A stretch of 35,000 bases of DNA from Botryococcus braunii (lineage: Eukaryota > Chlorophyta > Trebouxiophyceae). Numbering within the stretch: position 1 is the stretch's first letter; the number at the start of each line of letters is the position of its first letter. The stretch spans positions 862,354 to 897,353 of the forward strand of contig KV908349.1 in assembly GCA_002005505.1 (NCBI GenBank), given 5' to 3'. The position numbers and the translations under genes were made by a program. A model generated the notes under the pieces. The model had not been told where the DNA came from. It made no database searches and saw only the letters and a list, made by a program, of their open reading frames with translations. Below are positions 26,418 through 35,000 of this stretch, one piece after another.

Positions 26418-29400
26418 CAGCTTCTTAAATCTCATGACACATAACATAGCACAGCCTCCGCGACCGCAATTCTTAGGTGCTGGGCACTGAGATTGGCCCC
26501 CAGTGCTCGCACCTCGTCCTAAGGAGGAAGGGAGGAGAGGTAGTTACGGATGAAAGGGAGAGCCATAGGAGTACAGCCAACCAGCAGGTAGGACTGACCT
26601 GCTTTCCGGCCCAATAGTCAGTACAGAGTCGTTCAGGATCCAAGCTCTCTATCTCTTCGAGGATGGCGGGGTGCGTCAGTCCAAAGTACTCAGGCCCTGC
26701 GATAGCCGTCTTTGGAGGTGGAGGAATGTCTTCACCCAGTTCCCGCCTGCGCTCCCCCCCTCATTCAACACTTGCACCGATGTATGATAAAATCCATCAT
26801 ACATCCAGCAAAGTACACAACGGTGTTCCTAGGAAAAACAAGAGATCTGCCTGAACAGAAGTCCCCGGCTCTGTAGCCCAAGGCGCCTGTATTTCTTGTG
26901 AAGAGGGCGCAGAGCTGTGTGCTTCTTCCCTGCTCAATCTAGGGCGCTACGACAATATTTGAAGGGTCTGCACATCAGACTGAGACCATCGGGAGTTAAA
27001 ACTTTAAAATCTGCAGTCTAAGTGCACAAAGTCTTTCCACCTCCTATAGTTAAGCTCCTCCCCCCCCCCTCTCTCTGCTCACCCCTTTTCCACCCCTGCC
27101 TCCCAAAGACTGTTCCGCTTTGTTGCTGCACTTCAACTTCAATCTTCAACGGAGCCCACCTGTGGCGGATCTCGGAGTTGATGCGCTCCAGCACCGCATT
27201 CCAAGCACCTGTTGCGGACTTGGCATCCAGCGGCTCTTCGGGGCGGTCAGATGCCACAATTCGGAAGGTGGGCCCCGGTGAAAACAGCCCCCGCGAAAAG
27301 ATGCGGCACTCGTGCGCACACAACTGATCCAGCTCCACCTACGCCCCAAACCTCCTCGCCTCTTCAGCCCTACCTGCTGGTCCTGGATGTAATCTTCTTC
27401 AAGATCTTCTTCTTCAGGATCCTTCCCACAGTTGCCGTGCCCCGTTCCCGTCCCAAGACACGTCAGACATGTATGACTGTGTGTGCATGTGCAAATGCGG
27501 CCCTCTCCCCGAACCATTTTCTGCTTGTCCCCCCGTATGTGATCTGTTGCATGACCCGGACTCATTCTTTCCGGGTGCCGGCGCAATTTAGCAGGTGCCC
27601 TGGTATTGCAAGAGCTGGCATGCACCCACAAATTTTCAGCGCACCATCAACACATCTGCACAGGATTGCTGCCCATCACGTGGTTTAACTTTGACTTGCA
27701 AAGGTGGTCACAGGAGAGGAGAACACCACATTTTTGAGGAGCAGCAAGATTTTCAAAAGAGGAAAATGTGAGTTATTGTGTATACAGCAGTATTGTGGGT
27801 GGCTCCGCCATTGCCGAAGCCCGGACGGTAGTCCACTGCTTCTCACACCACATGTGCAAAAAGAATATGCAGACCATTGAGAAACCAAGTGCAGGTCACA
27901 CCACATGTGACCTGCCAGCCCAGGTTTTGGATGCTTGAAATGTCTGCTGGAGAAAAAGGGAGGTTTAGGGGCAGCCCAATGTGAGGCAGCTCAGCAGACC
28001 TTCATTTCCGGTGCCATTCTGTCTCTTGCCCATCCACACAACTTCCTATCTCCCGCTGTGACATGAAATTCCTGCCCTTCCTCCGCTTGCCTTGACTGTC
28101 CAACACATCTGAAAACAGGAGCATGTCCCAATTCAGAGATGACAGAGGCACAGGAGCTCAGAAGCAGCATACAGAAAGGGTACCCTAATCCCTAACCCTA
28201 AAACCCGTAGGAAGCACGGCAAGCCCTCACCGAGGAGCGGAAGACGGTGCGGACTACAAAGCCATCAGGAAATATGTAGCCATTGTTGTGCCAGCCCGGC
28301 TGCACCCGCAGCGTCCCCAGCTCCACTAGCTCTACAACTTTGCTGCTACACCTCTTCACTCTCCCTACAGCCCACCCAAGCCGCTTTCAGAGCATCCCGC
28401 AAACACGTCTGTGCCAGGTGCGTAACAAAGTGTGCTGTCAGGGAGGGAGAGGTAAGCGGATGGCAGTCCAAGTCAGCTCCTGTGGAGACACTCGTTTTCA
28501 CAGGAGACAGAACCCCAGCCGCTTCCATGACACTTGGCGAAACACTTCTGGTCCAGGTCGGAGACAGGCTGGGTGTCAGGAAGGGAGAGGTAGGCAAATG
28601 GTAGTTCAAGCCAGCCCCTGTGAAGAGGCACAACAGGGCCCCAAGCTGTTTCCAGGAACACCCGCAAACAATTCTGGACCAACAGGCAGACGGCAAGGGG
28701 CAAGACCCCGACACAGGTGGTGGTTTGCACAGCTCAAAACATTACTTTCGAGGAAAAAGCAGACAAGACATCAGCACAGATACCAGGGGCGCCAGAGGAA
28801 AACTCGCCCAGCCTTCATGCAATGCAAGTTGCAGTGTAGGAAGAAACTCACCGAGGCGAGGCTTGTGTGCAGGCACATGCAGGACTTGGTCTCCTGGTTT
28901 GCGGACTCCCTGCGCTGCACTGCTTCGGGAGGAGATTTTTTTCCTAGCGGGAGCCGTCCCGGGGCTTGTGAGCCCAACTCGTGGCTTCTCAATGTCATCC
29001 ATGACTGCCATGGCCTCGAGTGCCGCCACTCCCTGTGCATTCCCTCGCCCATACCACACCCATGTTTCATCTCCATCCGCATGTACGTTTGTCACCCTGC
29101 TCAACTCCCCTGCTGGTCCTTCCCTTCTGCCCCTCCCTTCGTCAGCCAACCCCACCTTCCCTTTTTCCCCTCCTCCCCTCTTGCAATTTTTATAAAGCAC
29201 AGCAACTGACAACAAGGGACTGTCTAGCAGGCAGTGGTGAGGAGTTATCCTATAGACTCCTTTAGCCAATCAGACAGCAGCAAGGGAGGACCTGAGAGAA
29301 TTTAACTTTACACTGGCCTTTGTCTCAAAGAGCCATTTGCAGCAAATCAAATGCATGCATGACCCACAGAATAACACCGTGCATGGCATACGGCAGGCGA

Positions 29401-32400
29401 CAAAGAGGTTCTGCCAACATTATCAAAAAGCACTTTGTGGAGTTGCAGAAGACCTACATCCTAGCAACATGCCCAGCAATGGACGGCATGCAAGTGCTGG
29501 TTTTGCCATGTATCACAGCAGATCTTAATAAGAGCTTTTCGGCATCAAGGGGATGGCATGATCAACCGACATGTTCATGTCAGCCCAATCCAGAGAGTCC
29601 TTCACGTAGGCAGCAGTCTGCAGGGTGAATGCCCTCCTTCCCCAAAACACAACGTCCCTCAAGAAGTCCCTTGAGAAGGGCGATGGAAGATAGTTAAGGA
29701 AGAGGGCCATACCCTCCAGGACATACGACGAGGCCTTTTGGCAGCATTATCCAAGTCACTTCCTGGACTGGGGCCCCGCTTTTCCCCGACACAGTCTGCA
29801 GTCGATGGGCCATGGGCACGGGCGGAGGATGGAGAGAGTGCCACATCAGCAGGGTTGGCCGCTGACATGGTGGGCGGGCCGTTGCGCGCCCGCCGCCCTC
29901 CTGCAGACGTTCGTCCCGCAGGCGGCATCGGGGGCCGCTGGGGACGTTTCCGGGCAGCAACCTTCTTGAAAGTGTCGTCTGACTCGGTGCTGGCATCCGA
30001 GTCCGATCCCCGCACATCCGCCACGTCCATGACTGCCTGCAGTGACACACGAGCAGAATGTCACCATCAACGTTGTAACATGGAATGCCAGCACATAATT
30101 TGATTCTCTTTCGTGTACTTGTGTATTTTTCTCCAAAATACCGCGCGTGCACTTCTCTGACCCAGGGCTGCCAGGGCATAGAGACTGCACGTGTTAGCCT
30201 AGCTCACCACTGTTTCCCTCGGGGTGCTTGAACTGCCTGTGTGCCCGGGCACCTGTGTATTGTTTGCGCATGGGATGTATATGCCTGTGTGCTGTGTATT
30301 GAAAATTAGTGTCGGATACTCTTTGAGGGCGGCGTGGGAGTAAATAGATAAGTTCAAACAAATTCTGGTTTTGCTGACTCGGGTGTTTGATCTGTGTTTG
30401 AAGGCGGCGTGGGGACAGCCATTCAGTTAAACGCATCCTAGTTTGTAGTGACTCGACCCTTCCGTCATCGCACATGGCATGGAAAAGGGGAATCGACGGA
30501 CGGATATGGAAACGAGGAGACGCGCTAAAGTCGACGGACGAGACAAGCTACAAAGGGATGACCACTTACAGGGGTATCGGGGTTGTTGGCTTTACGCTTC
30601 CCGGGTGTGGACCGCGGGCTTGGGATCGTGGCCTTTGCCTTCGGGGCAGCCTGTGGACTGCAAACAGCGGCCTTCCCCGGTTTGCCAGTTTTCGAGCCGC
30701 CTGCAGTGGTTTCTGTGTCTGGGGCAGCAGGGGCACATGGAAGTGCAGCCTTGCCCTTTCCGGCAGCTCGTGGGCCGTCGACGGCCCCCTTGGGGTTCGG
30801 TGCACCCTTTGGGCTAGGAGGAGCAGCCTTGGACTTTCGGCCAGCTTGTGGGCTGCTCATGACATCCGTTGTGATTGCAATAGCTTTTGGGCTGGAAGTG
30901 GCGGCCTTGCCCTTCTTGCTAGCTCGCGGGCTGTGTACCACGGCCTTGGTGTTCGGCGCAACTTGTGGGGTGGAAGCAGGCGCCACCTCAGCCTTTGTGC
31001 CGGCTCGAGGGCTGCCTACGACAGCCTTTGTCTTTGGTGCGGCTTGTGGGCTGGAAACAGCCGGCTCAGTCTTCTTGCCGGCTCGTGGGCTGACTAGGAT
31101 GGCCTTTGTCTTTGGCGCAGCTTGTGGGCTGGAAGCAGCTGCCTCCTTTCTGCCGGCTCGTGGGCTGCCTACGATGGCCTTTGTCTTTGGAGCGGCTTGT
31201 GGGCTGGAAACAGCAGCCTTTACCTTTCCACCAGCTGGTGGGCTGGAGGCGGCTGGCAGAGATTGTGAGGTGCCCGAGGGGCCTGCCTGGGATGAAGGCC
31301 CTACTGTGGGACCAAAGCCTCTGAGAACATAGTGGCCCGGTCCCACTCGCACAAACACATCATTCTGCAGGACACCACATTTCTATCAGTTGCAACGAGC
31401 ACACAGGAAAAGCACCTGGTGTAACGAAAACGCCAGTGAAGCGTTGGACGGATTGCATGTAACAAACGCCCCCGGCAGGCTTTGCAGAAATGTGATGATG
31501 CAAAAACCACTACTTGCACGCGCAGTGACAAACAAGGAAAGGTTTTCCACCATTTGGAAGATGGCCTTCAGATTCGATGTTGTTAGTGAGGTTGTGTTGC
31601 AGGCCTGGCAAACTAGAATGCACAGAAATTTGGGCAACTCCACTTTAAGCTTCCTCGTTTCCACCCTCCCATTTTTTACGTGCCAGCACCCCTGTGGGTG
31701 TGGGTGTGTGTTTCCCCACCCGGGGGGGGGGGGGGGGGGGAGAGGACAGCATACAAGTGAGCTCCTATGACATTTGTATGGCATAACTTGAGATGACAGC
31801 ATGGGCCAAGAAAACCGGGACATGAGGGAATGAGGTTCTCACTGTGCTGCAGCAAGCGGCGACCGTAGAGATGGGCATGCGCGTGTTGCTCCAGTCCCGC
31901 AGGCCCTTGGGGTCGATACTGCCCAGGATTTGCTTGACAGTCATGCCTTGCCGCCCAGCCTCCTTAAGGACCTTGAAGATGGCGCCCCTCACAGTGTTTT
32001 TGGGGCACCTTTTCTCGTCGGCCGCGAGCATTTTCTCCTCATCGGTGCTGGCTGCGTTCACTTGCATCCCTGCAGGGACATGCACCACCATAGTGAGCGA
32101 CATCATCAAAGGCGGAATAAATGAACACCTTGACATTTCTCTGGCCGCACCTTCCTTGTGCCAACCCCCCTTTAAAATCTCTCTGCACACAAGAACTTCC
32201 CTCTGTCAAGTTCCTGCAGGACAGGGAACATGTCTGCTCTGTCGCTGTGCGTCAAAGTCAGATGAGGACATGAATGCAGACCAATGTGGCATATTGACAC
32301 CTGCGCAACAGTTACAATGCATCAGGGTTGCAGGGTGATGAGGCAGGGTACAGGGAGAGCATTGCCTGTGTGGTGCGCATCAAAAGATGCTACCGTCTCC

Positions 32401-35000
32401 TCCTTCTGGCCAGAAGAGAGTCGGCGTCGCGCACGTCCAGGCGTGTCCAGATTGGCTGCCAATGCCTTGGTCGAAGGGGACTGTGTCTGGGTTAGCTTTT
32501 CAGGTGATGATGGTACAGAAGCTACTTCTGCAGGCCTCTCGACTGGGGCTCCCTTGGGAGACCTCAACCCGCTCTCTGCTTGGGGTCCCTTGGCAGATCT
32601 CAACCGACTTGCTGCAGGGGTTCCCTTGGGAGACCTCAACCCGCTCTCTGCTGGGAGCCCCTTGGGAGACCTCAAGCCGCTCCCTGCTGGGAGCCCCTTG
32701 GGAGACTTCAAGCTGCTCTTTGATGACGGTGGCAGAGCCCTCCGCTGCGCCCGTTCATCGCGGTCCGCAAGGTGCGAGGAGAATTCTTTTGTCTGGGCAA
32801 GGGGACTTGCAGCCGGCTGCTGATTGGCCTGGGGTCTAATGCTGGAATTCCTGAGTGGTTCTGGAGGAGGATCTTCTCTGACAGTCTGTTGCGGCGGAGA
32901 CAATGTCACCGACGGGCCTTGTTGCCGCCCCTGCGCGCCCGACGGCCGTGTCCGTGGGGAGGACCGCAAGGTCCGACCGTGTTCGTCTGTGTTTTCGTCT
33001 GTCCGCGTGCGGCTTGAATACCTCTCCCAGCCCTTACCTGGGCACGCCCCTCACAACCGGTATGTCCCAGGGAGGCTGCCACAGAGATATATGAAGGCCC
33101 AAACACGTCAAGAAAGGAGGGCGCCATGTAAGAAATAGTATTTCTGACAGCGCTTTTGTGTTTGCTTGGCTGACCTAGGTGTTCTGCCTGCTGGTCAACA
33201 TTTTCTGCCTGCCTATCCACTCATGTCCTGCCGGACGTTCTGCCCAACGAAGGCCTGATCAGGGACCCAATCGACGAGCTGGTTTCCAACACCAACCATG
33301 ACTTGGATTTGGTGAAATCCGATCATTATCGGCTTCCCATTGGCCCGTTGGATTTCCCCCTTGCTGATGCTTCACTTCTACTTTTTGACTTGAGGACCAT
33401 AGATACAGACCACCCCACTTGGCCACTTATTTGCCATTTGGGATCCTCTATAGTCAAGCATGTGTCACTCGTCCTACGTGGTGGAAGGAAGACCCCAGTT
33501 GGCAACTTGTTTGTCAATTGAGGTCCTCTGTAGTCGAAGGCAGAAGCAGCAAGAGTGGGATCTTATGGCCCATGGGGATCATAGTCATGCCAACATAGAG
33601 TTCCAGCCTAAAAATTTAGTACAGCGGTCAGCGACACCCACACCGCTGCGCGCTCAAAAGCAGCAACTGAATCTTTACTTTGAGCAGCAGCATGCCTGTC
33701 AAATCTTCTGATCTGAAAGTGAACAGACTGCAGGGTGGAGAGACGCGATGGATGACAGAGCAGGGGGAGCGGGGCCCACTGTTGAGACGGTTCGAAGCCT
33801 GAAAGCTTCCCAGATAGACCTAACGCGACTCGATTCCACCTTGATAAGGCCTTACTTGCGGTCGCTTAGAGTGTACGTTTGAAATGACGTGTTACAGCAC
33901 CACACACTTGCATCAATCCCTGATCCCACAAGGAAGGACACAAGCAAGGCCACGAGGGTCATGGGGCTGCCTAGACCTTCCATTTGAAAGTACAAAACGG
34001 ACCAACTCGTGTCCTAGAAAATTGCTCATTGCGGACCTTGCGAGGGAATTTCCAAGGAGTTGCTAAAAAGGGCTCACCTCGAAAGGTTCCAACAAAGACT
34101 GCCCCCCTGTTGACTGCCTTCAACTGCTTTGCGGTTGGATTGGCCGACCGTTGGCCAGGTCTCACAGGCCCCACATCTGTGGTGGGGACGACTGCCCAAT
34201 GTCTGTGGTCATGCCCATGCTGAGATTTTATGCGCCGCTTCAATGCAGGATTTTCTGTTAGGGCGGCGACCGTATCCTCTTCCCTGATGAGCAGACAAGA
34301 AAGTAGGAGTTTACTGTGGAGCCGTTAAAACATGATTATACTGGAGCCGGGCCATTCGTGTAATGCATCGTACATCTTGGCCAAGCCAAGTTTTGCAAGG
34401 TACTTCCACGCACCACCAGAGATAGTATGAGACCTACTCAAGTGGTATGAAGTTAGGTGACCAAGCCCTCCAGGCAAAATTGAAGTATGCCCCGACAGCT
34501 ACAGCTACATGACCATCTGTCACATCAGCCGACGAGGAATGGTGCAGCACCGTTGGAAAGCCACGATATGTTGGTTACCAGGTTACCTGTATCCATGCTG
34601 CTTCAGAGCCTCATCAGCTTCCTCTTCAGTCAAATCCGGGCAAAGCTCTTGAATCCCCATGATCTGCTCAACCCAAGGATTTACACGCGATTTAAACACT
34701 GATTCCAAATCTACCCTGCTCGTCAAGAGTTTAATAAAAGAAAACCTATTAGAAGCTCTCTGGTGAAACGATAAACTTAAACGTTTTACAAGGGACATCA
34801 ACACGTGGTTTTAGCCCATCAGGGAAATTCAGCGGTTTTCGATGCTGAATGATGGTTGACAACCTTCCGCTTGCGTTCTCGTCTCTCAAACTCCGCCAAC
34901 ATCTTTCGTTGCAAGGCGACACGTTTGGTAATAATGTCTTCCTCCTCTGCTGTAAGCGCCCGCTGGTCCAAGTCCTTGAATAAACTATCATACCTGGGAG
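24981..35000 (-). CDS. Large chromatin-type protein: CUE/UBA-like, HARE-HTH, S-P-K repeats, FYRN-FYRC, U-box-like (5' end outside window)
   Basis: Reading on the minus strand from high to low coordinates, proposed exons are 34993-34864, 34759-34587, 34283-34078, about 33137-33051, about 32970-32390, 32069-31843, 31364-30570, 30036-29713, 29032-28852, 28331-28231, 27338-27160, 26746-26599, 26518-about 26465, 26061-25823, 25275-24981 (TAG 24983-24981). Splice phases agree from 32069 to 26599, from 26061 to the stop, and from 34993 to 34078. The intervening exons are approximate. FYRN and FYRC occur together in trithorax-type methyltransferases, some JmjC demethylases and TBRG1. HARE-HTH is found in chromatin regulators, and U-boxes recruit E2 enzymes. 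A nuclear chromatin-bound ubiquitin ligase is the natural reading, but the function is inferred from domains only. It converges on the TIC21 gene. It could in principle be two adjacent genes; unbroken phase across the FYR and HARE exons argues against that. Confidence 0.75.
25515..25652. repeat. (CA)n, GA-rich and poly-G
   Basis: CA at 25516-25551, then a G/A-rich tract and a G run at about 25635-25650, in the intron between the last two exons of the FYR gene. Confidence 0.9.
26372..26416. repeat. (CA)n microsatellite
   Basis: About 20 CA units in a FYR-gene intron. Confidence 0.95.
26453..26518 (-). CDS. Small exon of the FYR gene (approximate end)
   Basis: After a ctccttag acceptor the minus strand reads DEVRALGANLSAQHLRIAVA in phase 0, matching the phase of the preceding FYRC exon. 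In-phase GT donors occur at 26464 and 26452; the next exon (26061) begins with phase 0, so either works. There is no known motif; it is included because the frame, acceptor and helix-like composition agree. Confidence 0.5.
26599..27338 (-). other. FYRC domain, two exons
   Basis: Exon 27338-27160 joins FYRN in phase 0 and reads VELDQLCAHECRIFSRGLFS, then GPTFRIVASDRPEEPLDAKS and AWNAVLERINSEIRHR. Exon 26746-26599 completes the final Arg codon and reads ELGEDIPPPPKTAIAGPEYF, GLTHPAILEEIESLDPERLC and TDYWAGKQ. The family pattern is 'C-x-[IV] ... P-x-F-x-[IV] ... [AS]-x-x-A-W-x-x-[VL]-L ... G-x-x-[FY]-F-G-[LF]-[ST]-x-P-x-[IV]-x-x-x-[IL]'. It is fully satisfied, so the FYRN-FYRC module is intact. 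Confidence 0.87.
28183..28206. repeat. Telomere-like CCCTAA(A) motif
   Basis: ccctaatccctaaccctaaa followed by accc lies in the FYR-gene intron. It is three to four degenerate plant/algal telomere units, and it also resembles a telo-box. Confidence 0.6.
28231..28331 (-). other. FYRN domain exon
   Basis: The exon completes a Glu codon (phase 1) and encodes LVELGTLRVQPGWHNNGYIF followed by PDGFVVRTVFRSS, then a gtgagg donor. The FYRN signature 'L-G-x-[IL] ... [FW]-H-x-x-x-Y-I-[YF]-P-x-G-[FY]-x-x-x-R-x-[YF]-x-S' is matched throughout. FYRN packs with FYRC into a single alpha/beta module in KMT2, TBRG1 and some KDM5 and plant JMJ proteins. Confidence 0.85.
28365..28690. repeat. ~130-bp tandem repeat, about 2.5 copies
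   Basis: Related blocks start at 28378, 28515 and 28643 (aagccgctttcag / cagccgcttccat / aagctgtttccag), each followed by a cgcaaac/cgaaacacttctgg block. The gggagagaggtaagcggatg-type block follows the first two. Located in the intron between the 29032 and 28331 exons. Confidence 0.8.
28852..30036 (-). other. Disordered linker exons between the H1-like repeats and FYRN
   Basis: Exon 30036-29713 reads AVMDVADVRGSDSDASTESD, then a Lys/Arg/Pro-rich stretch, and ends KRPRRMSWR (108 codons, phase 0). Exon 29032-28852 reads GVAALEAMAVMDDIEKPRVG, then ARKKISSRSSAAQGVRKPG, and ends KPRL plus one base. Both lack a fold I recognise. They carry basic clusters suitable as nuclear localisation signals, for example AAKRPRR. 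The Ser/Asp/Glu run looks like a casein-kinase-2 type acidic patch. Phases agree on both sides. Confidence 0.62.
30570..31310 (-). other. Linker-histone-like S-P-[KR] tandem repeat region of the FYR gene
   Basis: After the HARE-HTH end, the exon encodes about ten diverged copies of a unit of roughly 26 residues. It alternates SSPQAAPKTKA with a GSPRAGKK-type block. The chain is almost entirely Ala, Lys, Pro, Ser and Gly and lacks aromatic residues, so it must be disordered. S-P-x-K and S-P-R motifs are typical of histone H1 tails, where they bind AT-rich minor grooves and are CDK targets. The DNA repeat period is about 78 nt, best preserved at 30960-31230. The exon ends at a consensus donor (cct|gtaagt, 30570) after KRKANNPDTP. 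Confidence 0.72.
31310..32069 (-). other. HARE-HTH domain (winged-helix) split over two exons
   Basis: Exon 32069-31843 encodes KNTVRGAIFKVLKEAGRQGM followed by TVKQILGSIDPKGLRDW and PISTVAACCST. It splices in phase 0 to exon 31364-30570, which opens NDVFVRVGPGHYVLRGF. HARE-HTH domains (HB1, ASXL, restriction endonuclease HTH) follow the pattern 'A-x-x-V-L-x-x-x-G-x-x-[LM]-T-[VP]-K-x-I-x-x-x-I ... T-[VP]-x-x-x-[LC]-x-x-[DS] ... F-x-[RK]-V-x-x-G-x-[YF]-x-L'. All of these positions are satisfied once the exons are joined. The domain is used in eukaryotic chromatin proteins and is thought to read DNA or modified bases. Confidence 0.78.
31722..31740. repeat. Poly-G run
   Basis: An 18-19 base G tract between the two HARE-HTH exons. 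Confidence 0.9.
32390..33137 (-). other. L-R-S-P-K-G repeat exon and a short upstream exon of the FYR gene (approximate)
   Basis: On the minus strand about 32740-32530 encodes five or six diverged copies of an 11-residue unit of the form SGLRSPKGLPA, set in a Ser/Pro/Gln-rich chain (EDPPPEPLRNSSIRPQANQQ before it). The DNA repeat has period 33. S-P-K-G motifs are candidate proline-directed phosphorylation sites and resemble the minor-groove S-P-K-K motifs of linker histones. The 3' boundary is unclear: a GTGCGC donor within NLDTPGR would supply the phase 1 required by the next exon. The short exon near 33137-33051 has two open frames, ending in GCEGRAQ or DIPVVRGVP, and I cannot decide between them. 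Confidence 0.45.
34078..34993 (-). other. Coiled/acidic helix plus CUE/UBA-like segment (first visible exons of the FYR gene)
   Basis: Exon 34993-34864 follows a ccag acceptor and encodes YDSLFKDLDQRALTAEEED and a basic helix ending FERRERKRK. Exon 34759-34587 encodes VNPWVEQIMGIQELCPDLTE and continues EEADEALKQHGY. Exon 34283-34078 completes an Arg codon (phase 2 into phase 2) and reads EEDTVAALTENPALKRRI, then a basic His-rich stretch ending VFVGTF. The pattern 'ELCPDL..E.AD.AL..HG..ED.VAAL..NP' resembles a CUE/UBA three-helix ubiquitin-binding fold (compare M-F-P and a late Leu-Leu in CUE domains). That would suit the U-box at the other end. The resemblance is suggestive only. Confidence 0.6.

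Noticed and set aside
28289..29209. 308-codon plus-strand frame
   Set aside because: It lies opposite FYRN and linker exons that fit their families, and its translation shows no domain.
30583..31332. 249-codon plus-strand frame opposite the H1-like repeats
   Set aside because: The tandem repeat keeps both strands open; the minus strand carries the HARE-HTH junction, the consensus donor and the phase agreement.

Overview
This is a nuclear window from a eukaryote and very probably from a photosynthetic green alga. Its genes are broken into many short exons. One of them encodes a Tic21/PIC1-type chloroplast inner-envelope protein, whose relatives occur only in plastid-bearing lineages and cyanobacteria. 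Intron-heavy genes, cag|gt...cag| junctions, very long dinucleotide microsatellites inside introns and a UGUAA-like polyadenylation motif downstream of the Tic21 gene would fit a chlorophycean alga (Dunaliella-like), but that placement is an inference. No prokaryotic, viral or CRISPR features were seen.

Three genes could be rebuilt exon by exon by matching reading phases across introns and comparing the conceptual protein with remembered family patterns. (1) Plus strand, about 630-15240: the 3' part of a DmX-like/Rabconnectin-3/Rav1 gene, the core subunit of the RAVE complex that promotes V-ATPase assembly. Fourteen exons join in phase to 2508 nt (835 codons plus stop): a helical Rav1-type region followed by a C-terminal WD40 propeller. 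Its 5' part lies before the window. Nearly every intron is filled with (GT)n, (CT)n, (CA)n, (GA)n, homopolymer or minisatellite DNA. (2) Plus strand, 19028-21152: a complete five-exon TIC21-like gene of 297 codons plus stop or close to it. (3) Minus strand, from beyond 35000 down to 24981: most of a large chromatin-type gene. Its order is a CUE/UBA-like helical segment, S-P-K repeats, an HARE-HTH domain, a long histone-H1-like S-P-[KR] repeat region, a Ser/Asp and Arg/Lys-rich linker, adjacent FYRN and FYRC domains, and a U-box-like C-terminus. Genes 2 and 3 converge on a 3.8-kb spacer.

Layout: 1-629 is an intron minisatellite of gene 1; 630-15240 is gene 1; 15241-19027 is an intergenic stretch with a 38-bp tandem repeat, a 200-bp GA tract, a long CA tract and a 28-bp-arm hairpin; 19028-21152 is gene 2; 21153-24980 is a spacer with fragments of dispersed repeats; 24981-35000 is gene 3. 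Simple-repeat density falls sharply after about 17.5 kb.

The three genes share no evident pathway: vacuolar or endosomal acidification, plastid envelope transport, and chromatin with possible ubiquitin transfer. The most interesting object is gene 3, because a protein combining HARE-HTH, FYRN-FYRC and a U-box is an architecture I do not know of.
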